From NCBI GenBank assembly GCA_018380115.1, contig JAGZUF010000002.1, positions 1-64,000 of the forward strand: DNA of 64,000 nucleotides, written 5' to 3'. The notes beneath the pieces were generated by a model, which had not been told where the DNA came from, did not search any database, and saw only the letters and a program-made list of their open reading frames with translations. This DNA is from Oscillospiraceae bacterium (GTDB lineage: Bacteria; Bacillota; Clostridia; Oscillospirales; Ruminococcaceae). A program made the translations under genes and the position numbers. Shown here one piece after another: positions 51,212 to 59,567 of the stretch. The number at the start of each line of letters is the position of its first letter. The first letter of the stretch is position 1.

Positions 51212-53001
51212 TTTTCCACAGGCGCGCAGGCCTCTGCCAGCCAGGCGTTTTCCTCCGGCGTGAGGAATGCCTCCAGCTCCGCTTTTACCATGGCGTGATA
51301 GCCGTTCAGCCAGCGAAGCTCTTCTTCGTCCATCAGCGAGAGCAGCAGCGGGCGCGTGTCGATGGGGCAATAGGTAAACGGCTCGAAGCCGTAGAACCTG
51401 CCGTATTCCGTCTCGCACACAGGCACGCACAGAAGCTCATTTTCAATGCGGATGCCCAGCTTGCCCTCTTCATAAATGCCGGGCTCGTCGGTGATGGTCA
51501 TGCCGGGGACGAATGGCGCCGTGCCGCGCGCGGAAAGGTTCTGCGGGCCCTCGTGCACGCCGCCCACAAAGCCCACGCCGTGGCCTGTGCCGCAGCGGTA
51601 ATCCAGCCCGCGGCGCCACAGTGTCTCGCGCGCAAGAATGTCGATGTTCTGCCCGGCGCTGCCCTCTTTGAACACGGCGCGTGCCGCCGCAATATGGCAT
51701 TTCAGCACCAGCGTGTAATCTTCGCGCTCTTCATCCGTCAGGGGGCCAAGGGCATAAGTGCGGGTGATGTCCGTGGTGCCGTCGCGGTACTGCCCGCCGC
51801 TGTCCACCAGCAGAAAGCCGTGCGGCTCGATGGCGGCGCACGCCTCTTTCGTGGGGGCATAGTGCATCATAGCCGCATTGGGGCCATAGGCGGCAATGGT
51901 CTCAAAGCTGGCTCCAAGGCTTTCCGGCTGTGCCCGGCGCAGGCCCAGCAGGTATTCGCTGGCCTGCAGCTCTGTCCAGCCCTCGCCCGCCGCCATGCGG
52001 CGGCGCAGCTCCATTTCAAAGCGCACCATGGCCGCACCGTCCTTGCGGTGGGCGTGCTTCATATGGGCGATCTCCGTCTCATTTTTCACGCCTTTCAGCG
52101 CCTGCACGGGGTCCTCGCCCTCTTTCAGCAGCACAGCCGGGTTTTCCTCCAATGCGCGCAGCATGGCCCAGCTTGTTCCCGCCGGCTCGTACAGCACCGC
52201 CACCGGCCCTTTCATGGCGGCCAAAGCGCTGCGCGCCTCTTCATAGCCACACAGCTCCACGCCCTGGGCCTTCAATGCGGCCTGCACGTCCGCAGGCACG
52301 CGGGCGGCATTGATAAACAGCCGCGCGGTGTTTTCCTCCACAAGGCAGTAGGCCAGTGCAAAGGGGTTGTAAGCAATGTCATCCGCGCGCAGGTTCAACA
52401 GCCAGGCCACGCTGTCCAGCCTGGTCACCAGCATGGCGCCCGCCTTCTGCGCGGCTAGCTTTTCCCGCAGGGCCGCCAGCTTTTCCCGTGCAGAAAGGCC
52501 GGCCTGTTCTTTGGTGAGCATCCACGCGGGCGTGGCGGGCACCGCGGGCCTGCCCTCCTGCGCCCACAGCGGCGTGATGAAGTCTTCATCCCGCAGACAG
52601 ATGCCCTTTTCCTCAAAAGCCCCGCGCAGCGTTTTCACCATGGCCGCGCTTACGCAAAAGCCGTCTGCTGCCAGGGTGCCGCCCTGCGGCAGCGTTTCGG
52701 CCAGCCAGTGTTCCACTGTGGGCACGCCGGGCTGGGCCATGCGCATCAGCTCAATGCCGCTGCCCGCAAGCTGGCGCCCGGCTTGGATAAAGTAGCGCCC
52801 ATCCGTCCACAGGGCGGCCTTGTCTTTCGTCACGCACAAAGTGCCCGCCGAGCCCGTAAAGCCGGAAAGCCATGCACGGCTGCGCCAGTGCTCCGGCAGA
52901 TATTCGCTCATGTGCGGGTCTGCGGAGGGCACATATACGCCGTCTACGCCCTTTTCTTCCATCGCCGCGCGCAGCGCGGCCAGTTTTTCCGGAACTGTCA
53001 T
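51208..53001 (-). CDS. Xaa-Pro aminopeptidase P (M24B, three-domain)
   Basis: 597 residues, the long form with two creatinase-like N-domains and a C-terminal pita-bread metallopeptidase domain (from ~320). Metal ligands: Asp pair in VDSGGQYRDGTTDITRTY, His in GTGHGVGFVGGVHEGPQ, Glu in DEPGIYEEGKLGIRIENEL. Removes N-terminal residues before proline from cytoplasmic peptides. ATG at 53001 has AAAAGGGG seven bases upstream; 53007 is an alternative. Coupled to the EutH-like gene by a four-base overlap. Confidence 0.95.
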   Translation of the reverse strand: MTVPEKLAALRAAMEEKGVDGVYVPSADPHMSEYLPEHWRSRAWLSGFTGSAGTLCVTKDKAALWTDGRYFIQAGRQLAGSGIELMRMAQPGVPTVEHWLAETLPQGGTLAADGFCVSAAMVKTLRGAFEEKGICLRDEDFITPLWAQEGRPAVPATPAWMLTKEQAGLSAREKLAALREKLAAQKAGAMLVTRLDSVAWLLNLRADDIAYNPFALAYCLVEENTARLFINAARVPADVQAALKAQGVELCGYEEARSALAAMKGPVAVLYEPAGTSWAMLRALEENPAVLLKEGEDPVQALKGVKNETEIAHMKHAHRKDGAAMVRFEMELRRRMAAGEGWTELQASEYLLGLRRAQPESLGASFETIAAYGPNAAMMHYAPTKEACAAIEPHGFLLVDSGGQYRDGTTDITRTYALGPLTDEEREDYTLVLKCHIAAARAVFKEGSAGQNIDILARETLWRRGLDYRCGTGHGVGFVGGVHEGPQNLSARGTAPFVPGMTITDEPGIYEEGKLGIRIENELLCVPVCETEYGRFYGFEPFTYCPIDTRPLLLSLMDEEELRWLNGYHAMVKAELEAFLTPEENAWLAEACAPVEK

Positions 53002-53099
53002 GTTCATTCCCCTTTTCTTTTTCTGGCAGCGCGCCGCGCCGCACGCAGGAAACAAGTGCCCTGCACGCGGCACAAAGCGCGCAGTGTTTTCTGTTTTTT

Positions 53100-53128
53100 A
53101 TGATAGCACCCGGCGCGCAAAATGCCAA
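53100..53128 (-). promoter_or_regulatory. Promoter of the aminopeptidase P operon
   Basis: Minus strand TTGGCA (53123-53128), 17 bp, TATCAT (53100-53105). Confidence 0.75.
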
Positions 53129-53129
53129 G

Positions 53130-53151
53130 AAAAAACGCGGCATCTTTCCGC
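53130..53151 (-). terminator. Weak terminator after the MFS gene
   Basis: GCGG / CCGC stem with a seven-base loop and TTTTTT on the minus strand, abutting the aminopeptidase promoter -35. Short stem, so read-through is possible. Confidence 0.45.
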
Positions 53152-53169
53152 AAAAACGGGCTTGCACAT

Positions 53170-54429
53170 CTAACCTTTCAACGTCTGCGGGGGCATGCCT
53201 TCGCCGTACAAAAGCGGGAAAGCCTTTTTATCCCGCCTGCACAGCACAAGATAGCCGCACACGTTCAAAAAGCCAAGCAGCGCCACCACCAGCCACACCG
53301 CGCGCATGGGCCACGCGTCCGCCAGGGCGCCCACGCCTTTCTGGCTGATGGTGGAAAACGTGCCCGAGAAGATGCTGGTGATGGAGGCTACCCGCCCGCG
53401 GTGCGAGGCCGGGATGCGCCGCGTGATATACGGCTGGCTGCCAAGCGTGCCGAATATTTCGCCCACGGTAAAAACGGCCATGGAGAGGAAATACAGCGGG
53501 ACGGCCCCCTGGATGAACACATACATCAGAAAGCCCGCCGCAATCAGAAGCTGACCCCACGCGAGGCGCCCGGTGTCGTGCAGGCGCCGGGAAAACCAGC
53601 CTGTGATAAGCGGCGTGCCCACAATGACCACCACGGCATTCACACTGGTGAGCATGCCGAACCATACGGCCCCCTTCGCGCCGTACAGCTGCTCCATATT
53701 CAGCGGAAGAAGAAAGTTGAACTGGCTGTACACAAGGCTCCATACTGCCTGACAGCTCAGAAACAGCAGCAGCACCCTGTTTTCGCGCAGCACGCCCCAG
53801 GTGCTCTGCCCCTCGCGCCCGGCCTCGTATGCCGCACCGGGCGCTTCGCCGGGCGCGGGCGCCGTGTTTTTGATGAGCAGAAAGATAAGCACCGTGCTGG
53901 AGAAGGTGGCCGCAGAGCTTATGGCGAACGCGAGGTTCAAATGGTTTTCAAATAAAAAGCCGCCCAAAATAGGCGCCAGCACGATGCCCAGGTTGGCGCC
54001 CAGATAATTCAGGCTGTAGGCGCGCTCGCGCTCGGCCGGGGCGGAAATATCAGCCACCAGCGCGTCGTAGCTGGGCCATTCCATCTGTGCAAACACGCCC
54101 GCAAGGAACATCAGCGCCACCATCGGGCCCGAAACAGGCAGAAAGGCGCACACCATATAGCTTGCAACGGTGACAAGGTCGCACACAATAATAATATTGC
54201 GCTTGGGGAACCTGTCTGCCAGCTTGCCGCCCAGTATCATGCACGGAAGCTGCACGCAGCCCAGCAAAAGCAGCAGGCTGGCTATTTCCGAAGCGCTCAT
54301 GCCCATTTTGTTTTTCAAAATCAGCGTCAGCATGGGCCAGATCAGCGCGCCCATGTTGGTGACCACGCGCCCGAAGAACACCACATACATCTCACGGCGA
54401 AGGCCGCCGTACTGCCGCAGAAATCTCAT
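53170..54429 (-). CDS. MFS transporter, drug-efflux type
   Basis: 419 residues, twelve predicted helices. Motif A region LGGKLADRFPKRNIII (about 66-81) between helices 2 and 3, motif AMEWPSYDALVADIS-like segment EWPSYDALVADISAPAERER near 115-135, and a second-half RRIPASHRGRVASITSIFSG. Resembles DHA1-type multidrug exporters. ATG at 54429 with a GGGGGG ribosome site. Single gene; family-B copy B3 lies upstream. Substrate unknown. Confidence 0.92.
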   Translation of the reverse strand: MRFLRQYGGLRREMYVVFFGRVVTNMGALIWPMLTLILKNKMGMSASEIASLLLLLGCVQLPCMILGGKLADRFPKRNIIIVCDLVTVASYMVCAFLPVSGPMVALMFLAGVFAQMEWPSYDALVADISAPAERERAYSLNYLGANLGIVLAPILGGFLFENHLNLAFAISSAATFSSTVLIFLLIKNTAPAPGEAPGAAYEAGREGQSTWGVLRENRVLLLFLSCQAVWSLVYSQFNFLLPLNMEQLYGAKGAVWFGMLTSVNAVVVIVGTPLITGWFSRRLHDTGRLAWGQLLIAAGFLMYVFIQGAVPLYFLSMAVFTVGEIFGTLGSQPYITRRIPASHRGRVASITSIFSGTFSTISQKGVGALADAWPMRAVWLVVALLGFLNVCGYLVLCRRDKKAFPLLYGEGMPPQTLKG

Positions 54430-54529
54430 GCCGTCCCCCCGTTTCCACAGAAAGCTCCATTTTGGTATTCAGTATAGCACACACAGCGGGGCGAAGGGAA
54501 TACGGCCTGCCCAAAGCAATGCCGCCCGA

Positions 54530-54677
54530 CGCCGGGCCAAAACTGCGCAGCACCCCGGAAGCGGCAATTTTTTAATGCAGAGCAGGGAAGCTTTCCGCAG
54601 GCGTCCTTTGGAGAATTTGAAGAAGCTATGCGCGAAAATTGCCTTTCAGGGGCGATGCTTTCTTGCGGCAGCGCGCC
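54530..54677 (-). mobile_element. MITE-like repeat family B, copy B3 (truncated)
   Basis: 148 bp on the minus strand matching the first ~60 percent of B1/B2: GCGCGCTGCCGCAAGAAAG, CCCCTGAAAGGCAATTTTCG, CCTGCGGAAAGCTTCCCTGC, then GCTGCGCAGTTTTGGCCCGG. The terminator and right inverted repeat are missing. Confidence 0.75.
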
Positions 54678-55365
54678 CTTGAGCTGGGATATTTGACGTT
54701 TGGCTAATCCCAAAAGCCCGGCGGGCCGTCAGGCAGTGGACGGCCAAGGAATCGCTTCCGCTGAACAGATGATTTCCATATACAGCGGCGCCTGTCCGGA
54801 AGTAAAAGGCCCTGCGGCTTTGTGGAGTAAGATGCCCGCTTGCGGCGGGCGGCCTTCTGCCGAAAGCAGGCGCAGCCTGCGGGTCAAAGTGCTCATTTAC
54901 AGCATGTGGGCAGGCGGCAGGTAAATCCTGAAGCGGCACACACAAATCCCCCTTGCCCAGCGGCGCAAAGCGGTTTTACCCCGCAGTTCTGATGCAGAAG
55001 ATAAAAAAGCCCATGGCGGGCCGGACGGCTGCCATGGGGCCTTGCTATATGAAGTGCCGAAATTGCGGGGCAAAACGCTTGTTCCCCGCCCGGCCCCGGC
55101 TGAGGGCGGCGAGCGGGCCTTTGCCGCCATGGCCCGGCCGGGCATCTTCGGGCAGGCACCGGCACAGAAAAGGCCCGGTGCGCCTAAAGCCGGGCTGCTT
55201 GCCCAGAGGCCCTACCGGGGCCTTCACCTCCATGGGCGGACGCAAGGCCGCCTCGCACCTCATGAAACAGAGACGAGGCGGCAGAGCGAAAAAAGCGCCG
55301 CCGGATGCCGCGCAGAACCCGCCTGCTGTAAGCTTGAATTCTGCCTTGCCGCATTTCCGGCATTT
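54678..55365. other. Non-coding GC-rich stretch
   Basis: 688 bases between copy B3 and the pspC-like stop. Several small dyads (for example GCCCATGGC/GCCATGGGG near 55008-55040) but no recognisable gene on either strand. A plus-strand frame beginning MKCRNCGAK near 55048 looks like the start of a zinc ribbon but then becomes arbitrary and has no convincing ribosome site. Possibly decayed sequence. Confidence 0.4.
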
Positions 55366-55569
55366 TTACCGGTACGGGTCTGCGGGCGGCTCGGGAATAA
55401 TGATGGCCGCCACGATATAGGCCAACAGGCCGCTGCCCCAACCGGCGGCCAGCAGCAGAAATGCAAGGCGCACAAGGGTGGGGTCTATGCCGAAATACTC
55501 GGCCACGCCGCCGCACACGCCGCACACCATGCGCTGGCCGCGCGCTTTATACAGTCTCTTTTCCGTCAT
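55366..55569 (-). CDS. PspC-domain protein
   Basis: 67 residues, essentially a lone PspC domain: RLYKARGQRMVCGVCGGVAE, YFGIDPTLVRLAFLLLA and one membrane helix GLLAYIVAAIIIPEPP. PspC proteins are small membrane proteins of envelope-stress systems. AAAAAGGAG precedes the ATG. It follows the PadR-DUF1700-DUF4097 operon by 63 bases on the same strand and is probably part of it. Confidence 0.93.
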   Translation of the reverse strand: MTEKRLYKARGQRMVCGVCGGVAEYFGIDPTLVRLAFLLLAAGWGSGLLAYIVAAIIIPEPPADPYR

Positions 55570-55632
55570 AGCTCAATTCTCCTTTTTCATCGCGTCAAAG
55601 CAAAGCCGCACACTCCTGTGCAAGAAGCCGCG

Positions 55633-56418
55633 TCAGGTGAAAATAACCTCAATAGCGCCCATGCCGCATTCCAGGTCGAACACCGTGGGCGCGTCTGTGT
55701 TTTCAGACGTATTTGCGCCAAGGCCGCCGAAGCTGCCCCCGCCCAGCTCAACGCTGCCCATGCCGCACTGGATGCGGTAGCCGTAATCTTCCGGCCGGGG
55801 AATGCGCAGCTCTGCGCTGCCCATACCACAATCCACACGGATGCTGCCCGCAAGGCTGCCCTCCAGCTCTATGCTGCCCATGTCCACGCTGATCTCGGCC
55901 TTTTCCGTGCAGGAAATGCCGTGCAGCTCCAGGCTGCCTATATCAGTGGAAAGACGCACCGTGCGGAACACGGTGCCGCGCGGCACCGTAACGGTGAAAG
56001 CGCTCTTTTTCCAAAGCAAAACGTCTGCATCGTCTGTTCTGAGGTAAAACGTGCCGTTATCTGTGCCCCAGTCATATTCCGGCACGCCTGCGCTGCCCGC
56101 GCTTGCCTCCACAGCGAAGGCATCACCCTCGCGCAGCCGCACGCTGCCCGCGGCCACGTCGATATCCAGCGCATGCACGCCGGCGGCCTGGTCATCACTC
56201 AGCACCCCGGCCCGCCCCGCCCCCGAAGAGGGCCGGGGCTCGCTGCTGCCCAAAAAAGCGAGGGAGCTGAAATCGAAATGGAAGAATTCCGGCCCGCTGC
56301 GCCACAGCGGCATATTCTGCACGCGCCCGCCCAGTGCGAAACCGATGACGCACATCACAAGGCCGATGACCAAGCACGTCCCCGCAAAGCCGAACAGGCC
56401 CTTTGAAAACCGTCTCAT
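55633..56418 (-). CDS. DUF4097/LiaF-like membrane-anchored protein
   Basis: 261 residues. One N-terminal helix (about 10-30, LFGFAGTCLVIGLVMCVIGF) then an extracytoplasmic right-handed beta repeat domain: DIDVAAGSVRLREGDAF, LSTDIGSLELHG, SVDMGSIELEG, VDCGMGSAELRI, IQCGMGSVELGG, ECGMGAIEVIF. This periodic GMGS-x-E ladder is typical of DUF4097. Coupled by ATGA to the DUF1700 gene. Likely an envelope-stress sensor or scaffold. Confidence 0.88.
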   Translation of the reverse strand: MRRFSKGLFGFAGTCLVIGLVMCVIGFALGGRVQNMPLWRSGPEFFHFDFSSLAFLGSSEPRPSSGAGRAGVLSDDQAAGVHALDIDVAAGSVRLREGDAFAVEASAGSAGVPEYDWGTDNGTFYLRTDDADVLLWKKSAFTVTVPRGTVFRTVRLSTDIGSLELHGISCTEKAEISVDMGSIELEGSLAGSIRVDCGMGSAELRIPRPEDYGYRIQCGMGSVELGGGSFGGLGANTSENTDAPTVFDLECGMGAIEVIFT

Positions 56419-57413
56419 CTTCTGCCGCCCACCTTTCCGCTCACCCATTTTGCCAGCCTTCCTATCAGGCCGAACACCCAGGGCACCAGCCTTTGCACAA
56501 CAGCCACGCCGATGCCTGCCAGCACGCCGCCCAGCGCCATGCACACAAGGCTGAGGCCCATGTTCACCACAGCGTTCATGGGGGCCGAGGCGAACAGCAG
56601 CAGCGAGCGCACCAGCGCCAGCACGCCGCCCAGAATAACGCCGAAGCCTCCCAGCACCAGCCCGCACAGCCCGCCGATGATGCCGAACAGTGCGCCGAAG
56701 ATGCCGCCCAAAACGCCGATCCATACAGGAAATGTGAGGATGATAATAATCAGCCACAGCACGCCGTTATCGCCCATACGGCTGCGCGCCTCCCCACAGG
56801 CCGCCGAGGCCCCCTGCGTACCCGCCTTCACCGAGGCACGCGCAGCTTCATATGCGCTGGACGCCGCCGCCTGCACATGGGGCTGTGCGCTTTTCCAGGC
56901 AGCCTGCGCCCTTTGGGCCGCGGCGCTTGCGGCTTGGCGCACCTGCTGTGCCACGTCCTGCACGCTGCCGGGCGCAGGTGCGGGTCGCGTTTCTTCCTCG
57001 CTCTGCTGCCCGGCCCAGGCCGGGTTCTCCAGCGTCAGTTTCGGCACAGCGGCGTCCTCTTCACCGCCCGCGTTCAGGCCGTCCATATCCGGCTGCGGCT
57101 TCTGGAGGCCCTGCTGCCCAGGTATGCCCTCCGGTGAAAGCCCGGGCTCCTGCCGGGCGGCACAGGGCGCCTCGGCCGTTTCGGGGGCGGCCTCTGCGCC
57201 GTCCCCATGCGGGGCTGGGCCCAGCCCCAGGTTCGCACGGATGATATTTGCCACACGGCGCGGGTCACCCAGGCGAGCTATCTCCTGCTCCTCCTGGCCG
57301 GGGCCAACCTCGTCCAGATATTCATTATAAAATTTCAGCGCCTCTGCGCGTTCTTCTTCGCCAAGCCCAACCAGCCCCTGCTCCAGCCGGGCCAAAAATT
57401 CTTCGCGTTTCAT
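56415..57413 (-). CDS. DUF1700 (HAAS-domain) membrane protein
   Basis: 332 residues. N-terminal HAAS/DUF1700 module (MKREEFLARLEQGLVGLGEE, ALKFYNEYLDE, ARLGDPRRVANII), a long Pro/Ala/Gln-rich linker (about 65-205), then four or five glycine-rich membrane helices (about 210-310). GGGGAGG precedes ATG 57413, which overlaps the padR stop. The combination of PadR, DUF1700 and DUF4097 genes is common in Firmicutes; its signal is unknown to me. Confidence 0.9.
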   Translation of the reverse strand: MKREEFLARLEQGLVGLGEEERAEALKFYNEYLDEVGPGQEEQEIARLGDPRRVANIIRANLGLGPAPHGDGAEAAPETAEAPCAARQEPGLSPEGIPGQQGLQKPQPDMDGLNAGGEEDAAVPKLTLENPAWAGQQSEEETRPAPAPGSVQDVAQQVRQAASAAAQRAQAAWKSAQPHVQAAASSAYEAARASVKAGTQGASAACGEARSRMGDNGVLWLIIIILTFPVWIGVLGGIFGALFGIIGGLCGLVLGGFGVILGGVLALVRSLLLFASAPMNAVVNMGLSLVCMALGGVLAGIGVAVVQRLVPWVFGLIGRLAKWVSGKVGGRR

Positions 57414-57727
57414 GTGTGTGCCTCCCCAAACAATACAGTGTTCACCTTGTGCTCGTACTCGCGCCACTGGTGCCTGTATTCCTCCAGCCTTTCGCAGCCC
57501 TTTTCCGTGATGCTGTAATAGCGCCGGTTGCGCCCGGCAAAGGCCCTGTCATATGTGTCAAGGCAGGCCTCCTTCTGCAGGCGCCGCAGCACCGGGTACA
57601 GCGTGCTTTCAGAAACATCCATCACGGCGCGGACATCCTGCGTGATTTTGTAACCATACGTGCTCTCATCGCTCACGATACTCAGCACCAGCGCGTCCAG
57701 CAGCGCGGCCCCTGTATTGAACGCCAT
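57410..57727 (-). CDS. PadR-family transcriptional regulator
   Basis: 105 residues. The winged helix of PadR: DALVLSIVSDESTYGYKITQ, ESTLYPVLRRLQKEACLDTY, RNRRYYSITEKGCERLEEYR. The start at 57727 (MAFNTGAALLDAL) has AAAGGGG nine bases upstream, better than 57736. First gene of the operon. A perfect palindrome over its own -10 region points to autorepression. Confidence 0.95.
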   Translation of the reverse strand: MAFNTGAALLDALVLSIVSDESTYGYKITQDVRAVMDVSESTLYPVLRRLQKEACLDTYDRAFAGRNRRYYSITEKGCERLEEYRHQWREYEHKVNTVLFGEAHT

Positions 57728-57763
57728 CGCCCGCATCCCCTTTCCCCTATTTTTAATTTTATC

Positions 57764-57795
57764 AATATTATATTCTGTATAATATTATTTGTCAA
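57764..57795 (-). promoter_or_regulatory. Promoter and palindromic operator of the padR operon
   Basis: Minus strand TTGACA (57790-57795), 17 bp, TATAAT (57767-57772). A perfect inverted repeat AATATTATA-TTCTG-TATAATATT (57764-57786) covers the -10 and spacer, the place expected for a PadR operator. Confidence 0.87.
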
Positions 57796-57830
57796 TACAT
57801 TATTGCAAAAAAATAAAACCGCTTGTAAAC

Positions 57831-58107
57831 AGCACGCTGGCACAAGAAAACACTGGTTTTGGCTGACAGTCTTGGCATCTGATGTAATCAAAAAAGGTAG
57901 GCAATCCTGACGGATTGCCTGCCTTTTTCACACACCGCTCATCCAAAACTGCCGGGCCAAAGCTGCGTAGCATCCCGAAAACGGTTGCTTTTGATGCAGG
58001 GCAGGGAAGCTTTCCGCAGGCCCCCTTTGCGGCTGTCTGGGAAATCTGAAAAAGTTGTGCGCAAAAATTGCCTTTCAGGGACGATGGTTTCTTGTGCCAG
58101 CGCACCT
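57831..58107 (-). mobile_element. MITE-like repeat family B, copy B4
   Basis: 277 bp on the minus strand with the best-preserved inverted ends: CGCTGGCACAAGAAA occurs at both ends in opposite orientation. Internal CCTGAAAGGCAATTTTTGCG block and a terminator AGGCAATCC-GTCA-GGATTGCCT followed by TTTTTT. Downstream of the cyclophilin-gtrA pair, same orientation, just upstream of the padR promoter. Confidence 0.85.
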
Positions 58108-58408
58108 AACAGCGTTTTGTCCATTCTCCCAAATGGGCCGGCACTTGCCGGCTTCTGAAGGGGGAAACGGAAAGCCAGCTTCCCACAGCCCGCTCTGTCA
58201 GCCGTCAAGGCCTTCATATTTATTTTTTATCTGTGCAGGCGTGCGGCTCTTTTTTCTTATATATATTTCCTCATTCCTGTATTTTTAAGAAAAAATGGCT
58301 GTGGCTCTTTTCGTTTTCTATTGGCCCTGTTCTTATTTGCAGGCCCTTTTCCTCTGTTCCGCCGGGCCCAGAGGCTTTTCATGCTGAGCGCGGCAGCCAA
58401 TAAAAGAA

Positions 58409-58433
58409 GCCTGCCTCCAGCTTGGAGGCAGGC
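58409..58433. terminator. Terminator after the gtrA-like gene
   Basis: Perfect 10-bp stem GCCTGCCTCC / GGAGGCAGGC around AGCTT, with TTTTATT on the minus strand and TTTTTATTTTTT on the plus strand. The 300 bases between it and copy B4 hold nothing recognisable. Confidence 0.75.
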
Positions 58434-58505
58434 CATTTTTATTTTTTCAGCCCACGCCGGAGGGAGCAGGCCCGGCGGCACGGGAAACGGCCCCTTGCGC
58501 CAAAT

Positions 58506-58952
58506 TCACTCCTTGAAGGCCCACAGGCGCTGGCCCAGATAGTTGCACCCGGTGTATATCACCTGCGCCACCAGAAGGGCGATGCGCAGCACCCAGGCGT
58601 TGCCCTCGAACTGCGGCAGGCACACATGGATGAAAGTGGGCACCAGCCACTTCGACATGCTGAACGACAGCACATAGCACACGGCCACCACAGTGGCAAA
58701 GCGCACTGCGCTTTTGCCCATGGGCGCCTTGCTTTCAAAGCTGAAATGGCGGTTCAGGAAAAACGCCTCAATACTGGTGAGGAAAAACATGGTGGCGCTG
58801 CTGGCCCAATAGGCCGCATTTTCGCCCCACAGATTTGTGAACGGGCCCATCAGAAGCTGCGTGCCCACCATGGTGATGACTGTATTTACCGCGCCAATGA
58901 TGGCAAAGATAAGCAGGCTTTTATCCCAGAAAAAAGCAAACAGTTTTTTCAT
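58506..58952 (-). CDS. GtrA-family membrane protein
   Basis: 148 residues, four helices (LLIFAIIGAVNTVITMVGTQ; YWASSATMFFLTSIEAFFLN; FATVVAVCYVLSFSMSKWLV; LRIALLVAQVIYTGCNYLGQ) and the family NRHFSFES motif near 68-75. GtrA proteins are thought to help move undecaprenyl-linked sugars across the membrane or support their glycosyltransferase. No bactoprenol glucosyltransferase partner is adjacent. Ten bases downstream of the cyclophilin gene, so co-transcribed. Confidence 0.92.
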   Translation of the reverse strand: MKKLFAFFWDKSLLIFAIIGAVNTVITMVGTQLLMGPFTNLWGENAAYWASSATMFFLTSIEAFFLNRHFSFESKAPMGKSAVRFATVVAVCYVLSFSMSKWLVPTFIHVCLPQFEGNAWVLRIALLVAQVIYTGCNYLGQRLWAFKE

Positions 58953-58962
58953 GCCGCGCCTC

Positions 58963-59436
58963 TCATTCCACCACGCGCACCGTTTTCATCACCACGGGCG
59001 TTTTGGGTTTGTCGCGGAAATCGGTGGTGACGGCGGCAATTTCGTCCACTACCTCCATTCCCTCCACCACGTGCCCAAAGGCAGCATAGTCGCCGTCCAG
59101 ATGCGGCGCGTCGGCGTGCATGATGAAGAACTGGCTGCCGGCAGAGTTTGGGTCCTGCGCGCGGGCCATGCTGATAACGCCGCGCGTATGGCGGATGGGG
59201 TTTGCCACGCCGTTGGACGCAAACTCGCCCTGAATGGTATAGCCCGGGCCGCCCATGCCGGTACCCTGCGGGCAGCCGCCCTGAATCATAAAGCCGGGAA
59301 TGACGCGGTGAAAGGTGAGCCCGTCGTAAAAGCCCTTTGCGGCCAGCTTTTCAAAATTTTCCACTGTGATGGGCGCGGCCGTTTTATCCAGCTCGATGCG
59401 GATGGTGCCGCCATTTTCCATGGTAATCTCAATCAT
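58963..59436 (-). CDS. Peptidyl-prolyl cis-trans isomerase, cyclophilin type
   Basis: 157 residues, single cyclophilin domain, no signal peptide, so cytoplasmic. Active-site segments FHRVIPGFMIQGGCPQGTGM, then NSAGSQFFIMHADAPHLDG and YAAFGHVVEGMEVVDEIA. Catalyses proline isomerisation during folding. Own promoter at 59511-59539. Confidence 0.95.
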   Translation of the reverse strand: MIEITMENGGTIRIELDKTAAPITVENFEKLAAKGFYDGLTFHRVIPGFMIQGGCPQGTGMGGPGYTIQGEFASNGVANPIRHTRGVISMARAQDPNSAGSQFFIMHADAPHLDGDYAAFGHVVEGMEVVDEIAAVTTDFRDKPKTPVVMKTVRVVE

Positions 59437-59510
59437 ATCGCATTACGCTCCGTTCTGTTTTCGTTCCGGCCGCACTGCACATACGGCGGCACAGCCTGTT
59501 TTCCTGCTTT

Positions 59511-59539
59511 AGTATAACACAGGCTGGTTCGCATGGCAA
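59511..59539 (-). promoter_or_regulatory. Promoter of the cyclophilin-gtrA operon
   Basis: Minus strand TTGCCA (59534-59539), 17 bp, TATACT (59511-59516). It lies just before the end of the MBL gene. Confidence 0.75.
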
Positions 59540-59567
59540 AGCCGGTTTTCCGCAGCCCTGTTTTTTA

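Noticed and set aside
54953..55420. Possible small zinc-ribbon protein beginning MKCRNCGAK
   Set aside because: After two cysteines the frame becomes arbitrary Arg/Pro/Gly sequence, has no good ribosome site, and runs into the antisense of pspC.
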